DNA of 64,000 nucleotides from NCBI GenBank assembly GCA_003024175.1, contig MDYQ01000001.1:248001-312000 (forward strand), written 5' to 3'. Made by a program: the position numbers and the translations under genes. Positions within the stretch are counted from its first letter, which is position 1; every line of letters begins with the position of its first letter. Positions 1 through 12,447 of the stretch are shown here, piece after piece. A model generated the notes under the pieces. That model saw only the letters and a program-made list of their open reading frames with translations, searched no databases and was not told the origin of the DNA. Source of the DNA: Planoprotostelium fungivorum (taxonomy: Eukaryota; Evosea; Variosea; Cavosteliida; Cavosteliaceae).

Positions 1-1726
1 TCGTGGATATGGTCTACCAGATCTGGCAATGTTCTTCTTATTTATTCCATCATAGAGGTAGTATCGAGGCCGGAATCTCCACTCACACAGCATCAGATCT
101 ACTTCTATTACTACTACAACAGAAGATTAGAACGCCTTCAGCGGGCGGCAACATCTCCCACATACACTCGCGAAGAGAGGAGCACACTGTTCGACAGGTC
201 TGATCGTCTGGCCATCGCATACCTCCTCATCCTTCACCAGGTGCACGGCTACGATAGACAATCCGAACGAGTTCTGGTCAGGTTGGTTCCTGGGAGCTCC
301 ACCCCAGCAGGTACATTACCAGTGTCACCTTCATCTCATGTTCTTCAGCCCAAGATCGAAAACGCCAGAGAATGGATCCTGTGGTGCCTCTTCAACGCCA
401 CACCCGATCAGTTTAGACAATGGTCATCGAGAGATCCCTCATTAGAGTCCGAGCTCGAAGATTACACCCGACGCGCGGAGAAGATCCTCCAACACAAGTG
501 AGAGGATTTTTCGTGACCAGATCATCATCATGTCTCATGGCGATCAGATTCGATGAAGGCTACGACAAGAACGTTCGGTGCATTCGCCTCAACATCGATC
601 CAGTCAAGCCAACACACAGACCATTCATCTTCTACGCGGTGAGCTCATGTGCACGCGTGCATTCTGGGAGATGACTAAAGACATGAAGGCTACCGGGCTG
701 CTCGATGTGTCGTCTCAATTGTGGCTGTTGAAGAGGGGATACCACAGGTACCTTCCCTCTGCTGCCTCCGGCTACAGAACGAAATTTCCGTGGGATTTCG
801 CCCACATTCCCGGCCTATCGCACCCTTCCGGCTCCGCCGTCTCGTACTGGCATCGTCCATCTACAACTCGCCAGACGAAGAGCAAGCCCATCGTCTTCGT
901 TCACGGTATCGGCACGGGTCTGCACACGTACGGCTGGTTACTCGACGTCCTCGACAGATCGAACCCTCACTCTGACATCTTCTTGGTCGAAATCCTCCAC
1001 GTCAGGTGATCTCTACTACCATCATCTCTATGGTGGCTGACGAATGGTGCAGTATGAGGATCGTGGATCGAGTTCCAAATCGTGAGGAGACGGTGGAAGG
1101 CATCGATCGGATGTTGAGAGATCACGGTCAGGGTAGTGCCGTCTTCTGTGGACACAGCCTGGGAACCACTGTGGCCGCTTGGGTCGTCCGTGCAAAGTGA
1201 GTCTCGAAGAGAAATGTGGACTGACGCGTTGTAGACCGCAATTGGTATCTCACTTGGTCTTGGTCGATCCGGTCTGTTTCATGCTGCACCTGCCCGATGT
1301 GGCTTACAATTTTTTGTACAGAATACCACGTCACGCCAACGAGACGATGATGAACTTCTACGTCAGCAGTGAGGCTGGAATCGCATGGGCACTGGGTAGA
1401 CATTTCTTCTGGTGAGACAGAGTCAAACTGCAAACGTGAAGCTCAAACTTCAAAGGGAACAGAACATCTTGTGGTCGGATCAGTTGCCGAATGAGACGAC
1501 GGTGATCATCTCGGAAGACGACATCATCGTACCAGCAGCAAAGATATGGAAGTACCTCACTGGAGATGTTCCACCGAGAAGGAAGAACGGGCAGGAGAGA
1601 TTAGTTGTGGAGGAGAAGGGAACGAGATTGATTTGGAATTACGGTTTGGATCACGGGCATGCCATATTATTTCCAGAGCCACAGAGAATCACTGTGGAAT
1701 CAATCACGAGGTATGCACGAGAATAA
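1..1726 (+). CDS. Alpha/beta-hydrolase (5' partial)
   Basis: The 5' end lies outside the window. Several exons separated by 35-50-base introns encode an alpha/beta-hydrolase-fold enzyme, probably a lipase or esterase. A strand-3/oxyanion region reads IVFVHGIGTG (about 892-921), followed by the nucleophile elbow CGHSLGT (about 1147-1167). The acid is likely in SEDDIIVPA (about 1510-1536) and the histidine in DHGHAILF (about 1648-1671), so the Ser-Asp-His triad looks complete. Introns include about 1199-1233, ending in GCGTTGTAG, and about 1410-1453. The stop TAA (1724-1726) sits inside an AATAAA (1722-1727), so the poly(A) signal appears to overlap the coding end. The substrate cannot be told from sequence. 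The N-terminal half before the hydrolase fold has no feature I recognise. Confidence 0.75.
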
Positions 1727-1893
1727 AGACTGGGTCCAGTCGAGGTCTTTGTGTTTGTCTTGGGAGGAAAACTTGAATGATTTGAGCTTTAGACGTCTTC
1801 CTGTTTCAAAATCTCCTCGACAGCTCAAAATTATACATTCCATCAGCATTAAAACGATGGTATATAGACACAGTGATGTTGCCTCTTTCATTC

Positions 1894-1966
1894 GGGGGCA
1901 TAGCTCATATGGTAGGGCACTCGCTTTGCATGCGAGGGGTAGGGGGATCGATACCCCCTGTCTCCA
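1894..1966 (+). tRNA. tRNA-Ala (TGC)
   Basis: A 73-base cloverleaf can be drawn. The acceptor strands are GGGGGCA and TGTCTCC with discriminator A. The anticodon arm is CTCGC-TTTGCAT-GCGAG, giving anticodon TGC for alanine. The T arm is GGGGG-ATCGATA-CCCCC. There is no intron. A second copy on the minus strand at 44611-44683 differs by one base in the D stem: here GCTC faces GGGC with a G-U pair, there it faces GAGC. The rest of 1727-2191 shows nothing else I can identify. Confidence 0.95.
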
Positions 1967-2191
1967 TCTTTTGCTATCACCTGGTGTTTTTACCATCACC
2001 CACCGAAATTGATGATCTGCCTAGCTCGTGTGGATATGTATGTATGCAACACTCCAGCTGTGATTGGTAAGAATTGCGTTTGAATGGTGAAGTCTAATTT
2101 TCCACAAAATAAGGTTGCACAAACAACGCACCAGAGGGAGGCAGAACAGCAACCTCATCTAGAATTTCATCATCTACTAACACGCTACATC

Positions 2192-3151
2192 ATGGGTAAG
2201 AGTCGTTTCGAATTCACAATAGAGATAATTTTGATGCATCTTGGAAGACTTTCATACCACCTCCTTTCTCATCTTCGACAGGTAACTTATTCTCGTCCTT
2301 ATTTGGACGTTTATTTGGGAACAAAGACATGCGAATCCTCATTCTTGGTCTAGACGGTGAGCGATATGACGTTGCATTTTTGTAATAGCTGTGTGACATA
2401 CAACAGGAGCAGGAAAGACGACGATATTATACAAACTACAGTGTGGCGAGGTAGTCACGACCATACCAAGTGGGTATCAGATTATTTTATCCTCCATTGA
2501 CCCTGTAAAGCCATTGGATTCAATGTGGAGAGTGTCACCTATAAAAACATCAAGTTTCAAGGTGATCATTACATCCATAGAATCATTTCCATCGATGTAG
2601 ACGTGAAAATGTACTGACGACACATGCAGTGTGGGATCTGGGAGGCCAGACGAGTATTCGGTGAGCCTCCTTTTCTTTTCGCTTTGCATCTCATCACATT
2701 ATCAGTCCATACTGGAGGTGCTACTACGCAAACACGAACGCCATCATCTACGTTATAGACAGTGCCGATACGGAACGACTCGGTATATCAAAAGAGGAAC
2801 TGATGGGCATGTTGGAGGTGAACTAATCATCTCCGCCTCTTCACAAACTGACCTCGATCAGGAGGAAGAGCTGAAGGATGCATGCCTTCTCATCTTTGCC
2901 AACAAACAAGATCTTCCAGGTGCAGCCACCGAAGCTCAGGTACTACCTCTAAATGTTCTCATGGATAATGACCTCTCTAGATCACCGAGCTGCTGGGATT
3001 GACCTCTCTGAAGAGCCGACAGTGGGCCATCTTTAAAACATCCGCCATCAAGGGAGACGGTATCTATGAGGGACTGGACTGGTGAGTCTCTATCACTCTC
3101 TTTGAGAGGTAACATGTCCACAGGTTGGTCAATGCACTCAAGGGGGTATGA
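2192..3151 (+). CDS. arl1: Arf-family GTPase ARL1
   Basis: Small GTPase of the Arf family that recruits golgins and other effectors to the trans-Golgi. Exon 1 is only four bases (ATGG, 2192-2195) and splices to 2282, giving [14 protein letters not shown] with Gly2 for N-myristoylation. The P loop is GLDGAGKT, split by the intron at 2357-2406. Switch regions read IPTIGFNVE and WDLGGQ, followed by NKQD and a C-terminal [11 protein letters not shown]. The phrases [15 protein letters not shown] and QWAIFKTSA are closer to ARL1 than to ARF1 or other ARLs. The length of about 180 residues is normal and no residue is missing. The four-base first exon recalls other compact genes here. It is followed 270 bases later by the next plus-strand gene. 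Confidence 0.93.
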
Positions 3152-3420
3152 TTCGGAGACCAACACACGAACCATGCTTCCATCTCCTCTCTCGCTCGAT
3201 CGAAATATACAACTACGTTTCTCTCGTGTTCTCGTGTCTGTGTAGATTTGCATGCCGCGTAGACTTGTGCATGTTGTGTAGAGGCGCGTTGTCTCTGTGA
3301 GACGTCGCAGAAAAAATCTTGTGCTTTCATCACACACCCGCCCGTCGTCGGAGATCCTACACAGCCCATTGGAGGTCTTAAGAAGGTCCATTATTCAGCT
3401 CTCCATTTATAGAGAGCAGA

Positions 3421-6400
3421 ATGAGCCTGACGGTCAAAGGTGAATATCTCCATGTCGAATGATGATGGAAGAGATGTGTCAATGGAGTTGGTCTATTCGA
3501 TAGGAGTAGTTTCTGATTCCACTATCAGTCAAAGAGGGGAGGAATCTCATACCAGATAAGAATGGAAATGCAGACCCCTACGTCGTGGTCTCTTTGGGAA
3601 GTTATACGAAAAAGACAAAACCACGAAAGAAGACGTTATGTCCAGACTGGTCAGACACAGAAGCATTCGTATTGTGAGATATCAATTCGTCGGATCTTGC
3701 ATCTCGCATCACCCCACACTATACTCTTATAGAATCTATCGGGCATCGTCCTTACGTGTCTTCAATCTTTAAACACTTTTCCATCACAAAAAGTTTAGAA
3801 AAAACATCATATCACATAATGTCGTCTGACTCCATCTCAGTCCCGTAGACAACAACAGCAGTGACGTAACGTTTGAAGTCTACGATAGTTCGGCGAAGAC
3901 TTTCCTCTCTTCACACAAGCGAATGGGGCGAGCCAAAATCAACATTCGAGATGTGTGTCCATCTTTCCCTTTCTTCCCTCTCACTCTGTTTCCAGCTCGA
4001 TGGCAACGGAGAGCAGCACAAGTGGCTCCAACTGACACCTCTCAAAGAGAAAGATGAAGTCAGCGGAGACATCCACTTCACCATACAACTCTCTCGAACC
4101 GGTGAAGACTCGACGTCCAATTTAGCCACCAGCAACCGCAGCAACACCCTCCCAAGAGCTTCTCTACCTACCGAAGTTGAGCATCCCTTGTTCACTTACA
4201 TCCGTAATTCGAATCTGGATAAGGTGAGAAGAAGACGGAGGGAATGGGGATTGAAAGGGGTAGGTAAGAGAGGCATGTAATGATAGCAAAATGGACATCA
4301 ACATGAAAGACAAATACGGATACACACCTCTCCACGCCGCCTGTTGTGTCTTTTCGGAAAACGATGACGAGGTCCTCTCCCTCCTTTTGAACCAAAAGGG
4401 TGAGCTAAAAATAGCCCCGGCGCGTTGTAGATTGACACCGCCAGGTGTCGACGTGAACGCGAGGAACAACGACGACAACGTCCCACTCCACTACTTTTGC
4501 GCGAAATTTCTGTCGCCCAATTGTGCCGACGCCTTCGAGCTGTTCGTTGCCAAGGGAGCGAACGTCAACGCACAGAACAACATCGGAGAGACACCTCTAC
4601 ACAAGGCCATCTTCAATAACCAAGTTCGAATCCTCATGACCGGTCTCCTCATCAAGGCGGGTGCAGACACGAACAAGGCGAATTCAAAGAGGGAGATTCC
4701 ACTGCATTATGCAGTTCGTTTGGGAAGAGAAGATCTCGTGTTGATCTTGCTGAAGGGAGGATCTGAGATCAACGTGAAGGGACAGATGGACGTGAGTGGC
4801 TGGTTGTAGATGAACCTGACCTCCGCAGAAATCTCCCTTGGATCTCGCGGTGGAAGCGAAGCACGAGAAGATGGTGCACATTCTACAACGCGCCATGGAA
4901 TTGTTCAATTGGCTGGCCGATCCCAGCTTGCAGATGGAAAAATATTACACTGAATTTCTCAACGAGGACATGTACAAAGATGTCATGCCCGAATTAGACG
5001 AAGCCATACTCGACCGAATGGACATCAAGACAACGGGACACCGACTCCGCCTTCTCAAGGCCGCAAAGACACTGAGAGAAGAGATGGCATCCATCAAGGT
5101 GGACGTTCTTGATGATATCGACGTCGACCGACCCCTCACAGCTGTCCCCTCCCATGGGCCACGATTCCGCGGAGACTTCCGTATTAACCCTCGGAACTCC
5201 CGGCAGTCACGAAGATGAACTGGGAAAATCTCAGCAGCCGTCGGCGGCCGATATAGAGGCACAATTGGAGGCACTCAAGTACATCAACAAGGGGTCGTGG
5301 GTGTTGGTCAACAGCGAGTGCGAATTTACCGTTAAATTGGGAGCGGGAGCGTCTGGTACAGTGTACAAAGGTTTATTCAGGGGGGGTGAGGTGGCCATCA
5401 AGGTGAGTGGCGGGTTGTAGATGGATGGAATGTGATAGGATCAGGTGTTGAAGACCGAGCAATCCCAGAAGGAGTTGGAGGAATTCAAGAAGGAATTTCA
5501 GATCATGAGGTGAGTCCCGATTCCAGATTTATTTCATTTTATTGTTCTGACTTTGGGACAGTACAATCAAATCTCCCTACATCGTCTTCTTCTTCGGTGC
5601 CGTTTTAGAGCCCAAGCTGTGCATGGTCATGGAGCTCTGTGAATTAGGCTCCCTGTACCACGTCATGAACGATCCAAAAATAGAACTCGACTGGAACAGA
5701 ACACTTCAGATGTGCAAGCAGATGACGAAGGGTATCGATTGCCTCCACACGCACAATCCACAGATCCTCCATCGTGATTTCAAATCACTCAACATCATGG
5801 TGATGACGTCACACATCATCATGGAAGCTGATGACGTGGCAGGTCAACTCGAAGTTGATGTGTAAAGTGGGAGATTTCGGTTTGTCCAGATTCAACACGG
5901 ACACACAAAAGGAGACGCTCGCCAAGATGAGAGGAACCTTTGCCTACTGCGCACCAGGTACAGCATCATCATCATCATCATCCGACAGCGACACCATGCT
6001 GACTCATTCTCTATAGAAGTCTACCGCGGCGAGCCGTTCTCGACCAAGGCCGACGTCTTCTCCCTCGGCATCGTCCTCTGGGAGATCGTCGTCCGTTGCA
6101 TGAGAAGAGAGTACCAGAGACCCTACCAGGAATATCCCAACCTCTGCTTCGACTTCCAGATCATCATCCAGACGGCCAAGAAGGGTCTACGTCCCACCGT
6201 TCCAGCCAACTGTCCCCAGGTCTTTACGGACTTGATCAAGGCATGCTGGGCGCCCGATGCTGCGGCCAGACCCGATTGTGCTGAGGTCATTGCAAAGTGA
6301 GATGATGGGATGATTCGATGATGATTACATGATGATAATGTGAGACTGATGGATGAAATAGGTTGGACCAATTGGAGGAGGATTACAAGAGTAATACGGC

Positions 6401-6437
6401 ACAATGGAAGTCGTTGATCGATCCCCCGAAGGAGTGA
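3421..6437 (+). CDS. C2-ankyrin-SAM-TKL protein kinase
   Basis: Multidomain kinase of the tyrosine-kinase-like group. The N-terminus MSLTVKVKEGRNLIPDKNG begins a C2 domain (calcium/lipid binding; GNADPYVVVSLG). It is followed by about four ankyrin repeats (YGYTPLHAACC, ETPLHKAIFNNQ, EIPLHYAVRLGREDL, SPLDLAVEAKHEK; about 4290-4880). Next comes a SAM-like domain (LQMEKYYTEFLNEDMYKDV to GHRLRLLKAA; about 4925-5070), then a kinase domain from about 5330. The kinase has GAGASGTVYKG, VAIK, HRDFKSLN, DFGLSR, a TFAYCAPE split by an intron, ADVFSLGIVLWE and a C-lobe CW..RPDC. All catalytic residues are present, so it should be active. The layout suggests membrane recruitment by C2 and scaffold binding by ankyrin/SAM. 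It ends with a short tail at TGA 6435-6437. Confidence 0.88.
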
Positions 6438-7216
6438 AGATGAAGGGTTCTCGTGGAGATAAAGAGAGATTCGTGTTTGTTTCCTCTTGTCCTTTGAGAG
6501 GATCTACATCATCGGGATGATTAGCTGACGGTGAAATGTTTGAGATGGCTTCGCAAAGATCATGATGAGAAGGTGGAGCCCACTGTATGGAGGATGCGTG
6601 GAGGATTGGAAGATGTCTATAGATAGAACGTCTCTGTTTCCACACGATGGAAGAGAAGCTGGAATCGGGGATGATCTGTGCATACACATAAACAGCCTGC
6701 AACAAACGCTCCACACCACCCGCGTGAGACCCACCTATAAGAATGACCTTTGCAGACCTTGCCTAAGCCGATGAACCTGCCAGCATTGTCAGAGATCATC
6801 ACACAACCGATCTTTAATGATTGCACTCCCGACGGCGAGCCTCCACAACCACATACCCCTGAACGGGCTGAGGTGCGGGTGTGAAATGGGAACTCATTCA
6901 AATAGGTAGAACACGAAAAGCATCAGAACCGGCCCTTCTGAAGAAAGCAACTATATTGGGGATTCATCGCCTTTGCAGCCATGGCTTCTCCATTCATTTC
7001 TGGAACAACGGCACGCGGCCGCTATGATTCTGCTCATCGATCGAATATTCACGATAGAACGATCACCTTGATGACAGTCATAGGTCAATCAGGAGCTGAA
7101 GTGTATTTAGAATCTTCGTGTGGCCTCTCTTTCTCGCGGGTTGGTGTCAATCTTCCACAACGACGCGATGCGACCGAAATATCCATTCTCAAGTCTGTAC
7201 CAACTCGACCAGCAGC
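6438..7216. other. Intergenic, 779 bases, nothing recognised
   Basis: Short open frames occur on both strands but none shows a domain, a convincing splice chain or a signal peptide. It should contain the 3' UTR of the C2-ankyrin kinase and the promoter of the GMC oxidoreductase. Confidence 0.5.
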
Positions 7217-9395
7217 ATGAAGTGCGCTGTACTCCTTCTCCTACTCTGTACTTTATCTCTGGCCGTGGCCCTCTTTGAAGACGTCGAAGTCTTTGACTAT
7301 GTCATCGTGGGTGGAGGTGCAGCCGGCTCCATGATGGCCTCTCGTCTATCGGAAGATCCCACCAAGACCGTTCTCGTTCTCCACAGAGGCTCTGACGAGG
7401 TATTTACTCCCATCGTCTGTTCCATTTCTGATCCGATGTGTAGGCCTGCCCCGCTTGTGATGATTCCATCCTCCCCTCTGGTCTAACAGAGATGGGACTC
7501 TCTGGACAGAATGGTGCTGACTACTTCAGCACCACTCAGCTCTTCACTCAGAGAAACATCCGAGAAGTGAGGACGAACCTGCCAGGAGGTGGCACTCGTA
7601 TCTACGGAGGCATCAACATTCCATCTTCTAAGAACCTCATCGACAAGTAAGATCAAGAACATGATGAGCTCAGGAATCTCATTGTCTCCACGAGATGTTC
7701 CAGCTTCTCACGCAACTAACAGGACATGGCCCGCCGGACTCAAATACGATGTCATGCTGCCTTATCTCAACAAGTTACAAGATCACTTCTGTCATTATCT
7801 TCCATTCTCCCAGACCAACATCACGGCGGAAGACTGTGCAACTTATCACGGCAGACCCGGCCCCATCGGTATGACGATCTCTCCCCCCACCCCAGGTCCA
7901 GACTACGATATCACCTTGGACCTCTTCCGAGCCGCCCCTCAGGTGTCTATACGTCCACTTTCATTCTCAACTCATCATCGATCAGTACAACATCAGCGTG
8001 GTGCCCGACCCTTGGAACCCCAAATATCAATCGAAGGCGAACTACGTCTGGCCCACTCATTCGTTCCACAATCGCCAAGTTCCAAGCGACATCTACTCCA
8101 AGAGGACTAGAGAATCGACCTGGGCGGGCTACTTACCTCTGTCTTTGAGACAAGCGAGGAGCAATCTCGTGTTTCGCACTGAATCGGAAGCGAGAGAATT
8201 TGTCTACGCGAAGGATTTAACTTTGTTTCCTGGAATTCTGGCCAGGCTCGGGCTCAGCCTCCTCAGTGGCCTCTTCGGTGCCAAATCGACTCCCCGCGTG
8301 GTCGGTGTGAAGTACGAGAAGGTGACGCGGATTGACGTAATATGACGTCATCCAACTCATCTGTACAGGAGGGACAGTTTCACGTGGCCTTCGCAAAGAA
8401 GCAAGTGGTCGTGTGTGCCGGTGTAGAAGGTACCCCTCACCTCCTGCAAGCCAACGGTATCGGCCCGGCAGATCTGTTGACCCGACACGGTATTCCGGTA
8501 GTTGCCGACAATGCCGCCGTGGGACAGAATCTGGCAGCGCATCAAGCCGTCGCCATGGTGATACGTACGATCTACGTACGATCTGAAATTTCGTCAGGTT
8601 TTCTCCGCCAAGCAGATCATCCCGTTACGTCCCAACAATCAGGTGAGATCCATCCTCTGTCGTTCACTGAACGATTCGCAGGGCATGCAGACGAGGATGT
8701 TGCTGTCCAGCCCCTTCAATCAAGGCTATCCCGACTTAGAGATCGAAGTTGTCTTAGGTTTGGCAGTCACCGACTTAGACGCCGCGTTCCCCGGTGTGGA
8801 TCCTATCTACTTCACATCTGCAAGCGAGAACGGCTCTTACCCATTCGGTTCAGTGATCGTCGAGGTGCGATGACGTGTCATGACGTCATCTGACGTCATC
8901 CGATAGGTGGTTGATCCTCAGTGGAGGGGTTCCGTCAATGTCACCAGCAAGAAATTTCAGTCCAATTCGCAAGTGGAATATGGATGGCCGAAAGATGCAG
9001 TGTCTTATGTCACTTCTGTCGACTACCAGAAACTGCAACACGGTTTCACCAAGATGCGTGACCTCTTCCTGGGAAACAACTCGTTCTCCAGGAAATACTT
9101 TCAATCCGAGATCTACCCCGGCAGCCCAGCGAACGACCTCTTCCACTCTGCCAGAATCCAAGTGAGTCGAGGGAGCTAAAAATAGAACTGAGAGGTTGTA
9201 CAGCACGAGATCTATCATCTCACCGGAGGCATGAACATCGGCACGGCGACGGACCTGAACGGAGCCGTGAAGGGCGTCAGTGGATTGTCCGTCTGTGACA
9301 ACGGATTGCTACCTCATCCTCCCAACGGTAACCCCACTACGACCATGCTGGCTCTGTGCGAGTACGTCGCGGACAAGATCAAGCAGAGGACTTGA
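7217..9395 (+). CDS. Secreted GMC-family oxidoreductase
   Basis: FAD-dependent glucose-methanol-choline oxidoreductase. The start [18 protein letters not shown] is a signal peptide, so the enzyme is probably secreted or in the endomembrane system. It is followed at once by the dinucleotide-binding segment [18 protein letters not shown]. The typical [10 protein letters not shown] region lies near 7585-7620. The C-terminal domain has [10 protein letters not shown] (the place of the first catalytic His) and then [18 protein letters not shown], with Asn at the second catalytic position. The usual H-P-x-G-T-x-x-M is altered to HLTGGMNIG, a conservative oddity. About eight short introns are seen; those at about 8322-8369, 8560-8597 and 8864-8907 carry palindromes. 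The alcohol, sugar or choline substrate cannot be assigned. Confidence 0.88.
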
Positions 9396-9760
9396 TCTAT
9401 CCTATAAACCAGTGTATTCTCGTTGTTTTCAAATTCGGATTCTCAACTGCGCGGTGATCGCGGAGCATGACGATCGCGACGCCTCGGGGAGGGGCATGTC
9501 TTTAGCTTCCCCTCGGGAGTTCAATGAAGGCGTTGCAGGTGTCATATCGTGCTGCTCAAGCGATTATCTACCTTTTTAAAAAGCGCGTTAAGAAGACGAG
9601 TATCCATGGTGATTTTGCGTTATCGTACCGCGTGCTGAAGAAAGGTAAATATTCGCATGGGACGTGCAATACCTAGGAACGCAATTTTCGACCATCTCGT
9701 GGATGATCAAGAACTTGAGAACACACACCGAATCACACAAATAGAGGCAAACGTTATCAG
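9396..9760. other. Intergenic, 365 bases
   Basis: No gene found. A GC-rich stretch at about 9470-9520 has a possible hairpin (GAGGGG facing CCCCTC around a loop of about a dozen bases), but no known RNA family is recognised. Confidence 0.4.
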
Positions 9761-10757
9761 ATGGATCGAGAGCCTTTAGTAGCAGAAGGCCTTCAACTGT
9801 CTATCTTAGAAAAGGAGCAGGTGCTCCAGACGATCATCGATCAGTGAGCATTTCAACTCGGCTCACCTTAGCATTGATTCACAACAGCTGGACGCGCGTC
9901 AGATATACGAAGCCCGTCCTCTTTTCCACGATCGTATGTGGTGTCATAGCTTTGAAGGTTGTGGCCGTCTTATGCGAAGACGTGCATCTCTTGATCTTCC
10001 TCTCCGTGCCCGTCTTAGCGTTGACGATATTCGAATTCTTCAGTTTGGGAGATGCTTCAATTGCTTCCGAGTGAGAATTCACCGTAACGAAATGTGTTGA
10101 CCCACATGCAGACGTCAAATGGAGGCAGGTCAACTGTTGGAAGATCAATACATCGGCTCGTGGAAGTTTCAAAAAGACGCGTGGAATGATGCTGTCCGTT
10201 ACCTATTTGGCTGGAAGAGGATACTATGGGCCTGGACTGTCTTCGCCATCGGGTTACTCTTTGTCGGGCTCACCTCATACGGTGAGTCCAATAGGTTATA
10301 ATCAAGCCGATCTCGCTAATGCATCTCCCTAGTCGTCTTTGTGGTAAACCTTCACACTTTGAGCAGCGACGTGATCACATTCGCGACAGCGATCGGTCCT
10401 CTTCTTGTCATCTCGTTATTCTCGTCGTTTCTTATCTTGGTACGCATCTACCCTCGTAATATAAGGTGAAGTTGTTCGCGGTGTGACTCGATGATGACAA
10501 TCTCGACGCAGATATTCGTCGACCATCCATTGCTGCGTGTTGGGAAGAGGTAGTGTCTACACCCTGGGTACCATGTACACACTACGACCAGCCACGGCTC
10601 CCTCCACCTCACAATCTCACAATTTATTGTCCGTCGTTCTTCAGGAGAAGACGATAGAGAAGATGACAATGACCCTACTCTGTTTGGAGATGAAGAAGGG
10701 AGAGCAAGACAGAGAAACGGTGGAGACATTAGAGGTGAGACGAGAGGAGAGGAGTGA
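9761..10757 (+). CDS. Small multi-pass membrane protein, possibly reticulon-like
   Basis: Exons give MDREPLVAEGLQLSILEKEQ, then two hydrophobic blocks. The first is about 9895-10050 (PVLFSTIVCGVIALKVVAVL and LLIFLSVPVLALTIFEFF). A polar linker follows (QLLEDQYIGSWKFQKDAWND). The second is about 10210-10440 (ILWAWTVFAIGLLFVGLTSY and ATAIGPLLVISLFSSFLIL). Two long hairpin-like hydrophobic pairs around a polar loop, with GWKR before the second, recall reticulon-homology or ARL6IP1-type ER-shaping proteins, but there is no diagnostic motif and the assignment is a guess. The last exon (about 10648-10757) encodes an acidic, Arg-rich tail ending EETRGEE-like at TGA 10755. The junction near 10540-10650 is uncertain. 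Confidence 0.55.
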
Positions 10758-11178
10758 TCTACAACGATCACAGATGCCCGTTCCAGACCCCATGGTGCAG
10801 GATGTGAGCCGTTGGATGATTGCAATGGCGAGAGATTACACGGATGACGTGAGAGATACGCGAAGTTGGACAGAAGAGGTGTAGAGGTGCAGAGAGAAGA
10901 AGGAAGAGATAGAGTGATGGGAGATCGTGCTCACGATAGGATACATCATGAAGACGTCTGAGAATAGATGATGGATGTGAACGAATCCATCCAGTTGCTA
11001 TCGTCGATGGACCTGTCTACCACTCTCTTGTGAAGAGGAATCCTCTGTGATTGAGACGATTTGTACGATGTCTTCACATCGTCGATGATACAAATCGAGC
11101 TGCGAATACATCTACCGATGTACACATCACATCGTCGATACACACACGAGAGTGAATGAAATGGATGGTCACAGTGTA
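10758..11178. other. Convergent intergenic region, 421 bases
   Basis: Lies between the 3' ends of the membrane-protein gene (plus) and the SR-protein gene (minus). It contains short inverted ATCGTCGAT-type words but no gene. Confidence 0.4.
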
Positions 11179-12175
11179 TTATAGAGGTAGAGGTTCCGTC
11201 CTCAATAGTTTGGGTGATCCCAACCTCATCGGACTTCTGCTGTACCGACGTATCGGACTTCGACTGTACCGACGTCCGAACGGCGATCCCGATCTACGTA
11301 ACGGAGAGGGGGACCTCCGCATCGGGGATCGGGGTCTACGTATCGGGCTTCGGGATCTACGGATCGGGCTTCGGCTGAATCTCCTCCTGGGTGGCGATCT
11401 TCTCCTCGGACTTCGACTGAACCTCCGAGGGGGTGGTGAGCTGATTGTACGGTCAGTTCGGCGCATTCGCAGGTTCCAGTTCACCGCGATCGACGGGGAC
11501 CTGGTGGTCTCTTGTTGTCTATACCCAGATCGAAATTGACGCGGAGGTTTCTTCCTTCTACTGGGAAGTTATTCATGCTTCCAATGAGTCAGATGGAGGA
11601 TGGGACGTGATCGCATCACCCTTCAGCTGCCTTCTGCGCACTCTCTTTCTCTAAGAACTCGACGAAAGCGTAGCCTCGGCTCATGCCGGTGCGACGATCG
11701 AGACCGATGGTGACATTGGTGACCTTTCCAAATTTGATGAAGATCTCCTCACATTCCTTCTCTCTCATTTGGTACGGCAGATTACCTACGAAGAGTGTAC
11801 GACTCTCCCCCTGTTCTTTCTCGGTGAGTCTGAGATGAATCAGACATGGTCAAATGTGAGAATGATAATGGAAAAGAAGAATACCTAGGAGGAGAGCGGC
11901 CTCTTCTCTGTGGAGGTCTGTCATATCCTCCTGCGTGATCTCAGTCTTTTCCTCTCCCCTTCACGGATTCCAAACATTTCCAATCATTGAGTCCGTTTCA
12001 CCGACCTCTATATCCTCCGAAATCTCTTCTATCGTATGGCCCTCCTCTGAACTCATCTCGATCTCTTCGTGGTCCGTAACGATCTGGGCTGGGTGATCTT
12101 CCCCTTGGACTATATCTACTTCTATAAGACTGTAGAGGGTGAGTCACTGATCTGATCAGCATGACATCGCACCAT
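11179..12175 (-). CDS. SR-type splicing factor (RS-RRM-RS)
   Basis: Read on the minus strand, the protein begins with an Arg/Ser/Pro-rich segment (SYRSRYSPRGRSPSPDRYG, about 12126-12085) and GGPYDRRDFGGYRG. After an intron comes GYDRPPQRRGRSPPR, then one RNA-recognition motif at about 11810-11640: RNP2 LFVGNLP and RNP1 RGYAFVEF. The C-terminus (about 11480-11182) is a long RS domain of RRSRSPIRRPRSP-type repeats. The RS-RRM-RS order is that of TRA2-like regulators of splice-site choice in the nucleus, but the RRM is not specifically TRA2-like. The start is either an ATG alone in exon 1 (12175) or an in-frame ATG at 12162. In such an intron-rich genome an exon-definition factor is no surprise. 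Confidence 0.78.
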
Positions 12176-12447
12176 CTTGTTTCTCGATCACTGATCGGAA
12201 GGACAACAATCTCCGTTGTAGATGATATCTATCCTCTGCCGTCCACAGACGTCACGAAACGACACACGTTGAGCTCGTAGCACAGTCCTCACAGCAGAGA
12301 ACACATTCTTCTCGATAGAAATCAGTGTGTGGAGCGATCATCGTGCTTGCGCTCAAGGAACATGACTCTGACGTGCCAAAGGTCGTTTTTTCTTTGTTTT
12401 TGGTTGAAGCCTCAATTTCACAATAACCCGACACGCACAGTCCCATC
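12176..12447. promoter_or_regulatory. Divergent promoter region, SR factor / Rab7
   Basis: 272 bases separate the divergent start codons and must hold both 5' UTRs and promoters. No specific site is identified. Confidence 0.4.

Noticed and set aside
9470-9525. Possible structured RNA with GAGGGG/CCCCTC stem
   Set aside because: Only one short stem, no conserved snRNA or SRP element, and no terminator at the expected place.
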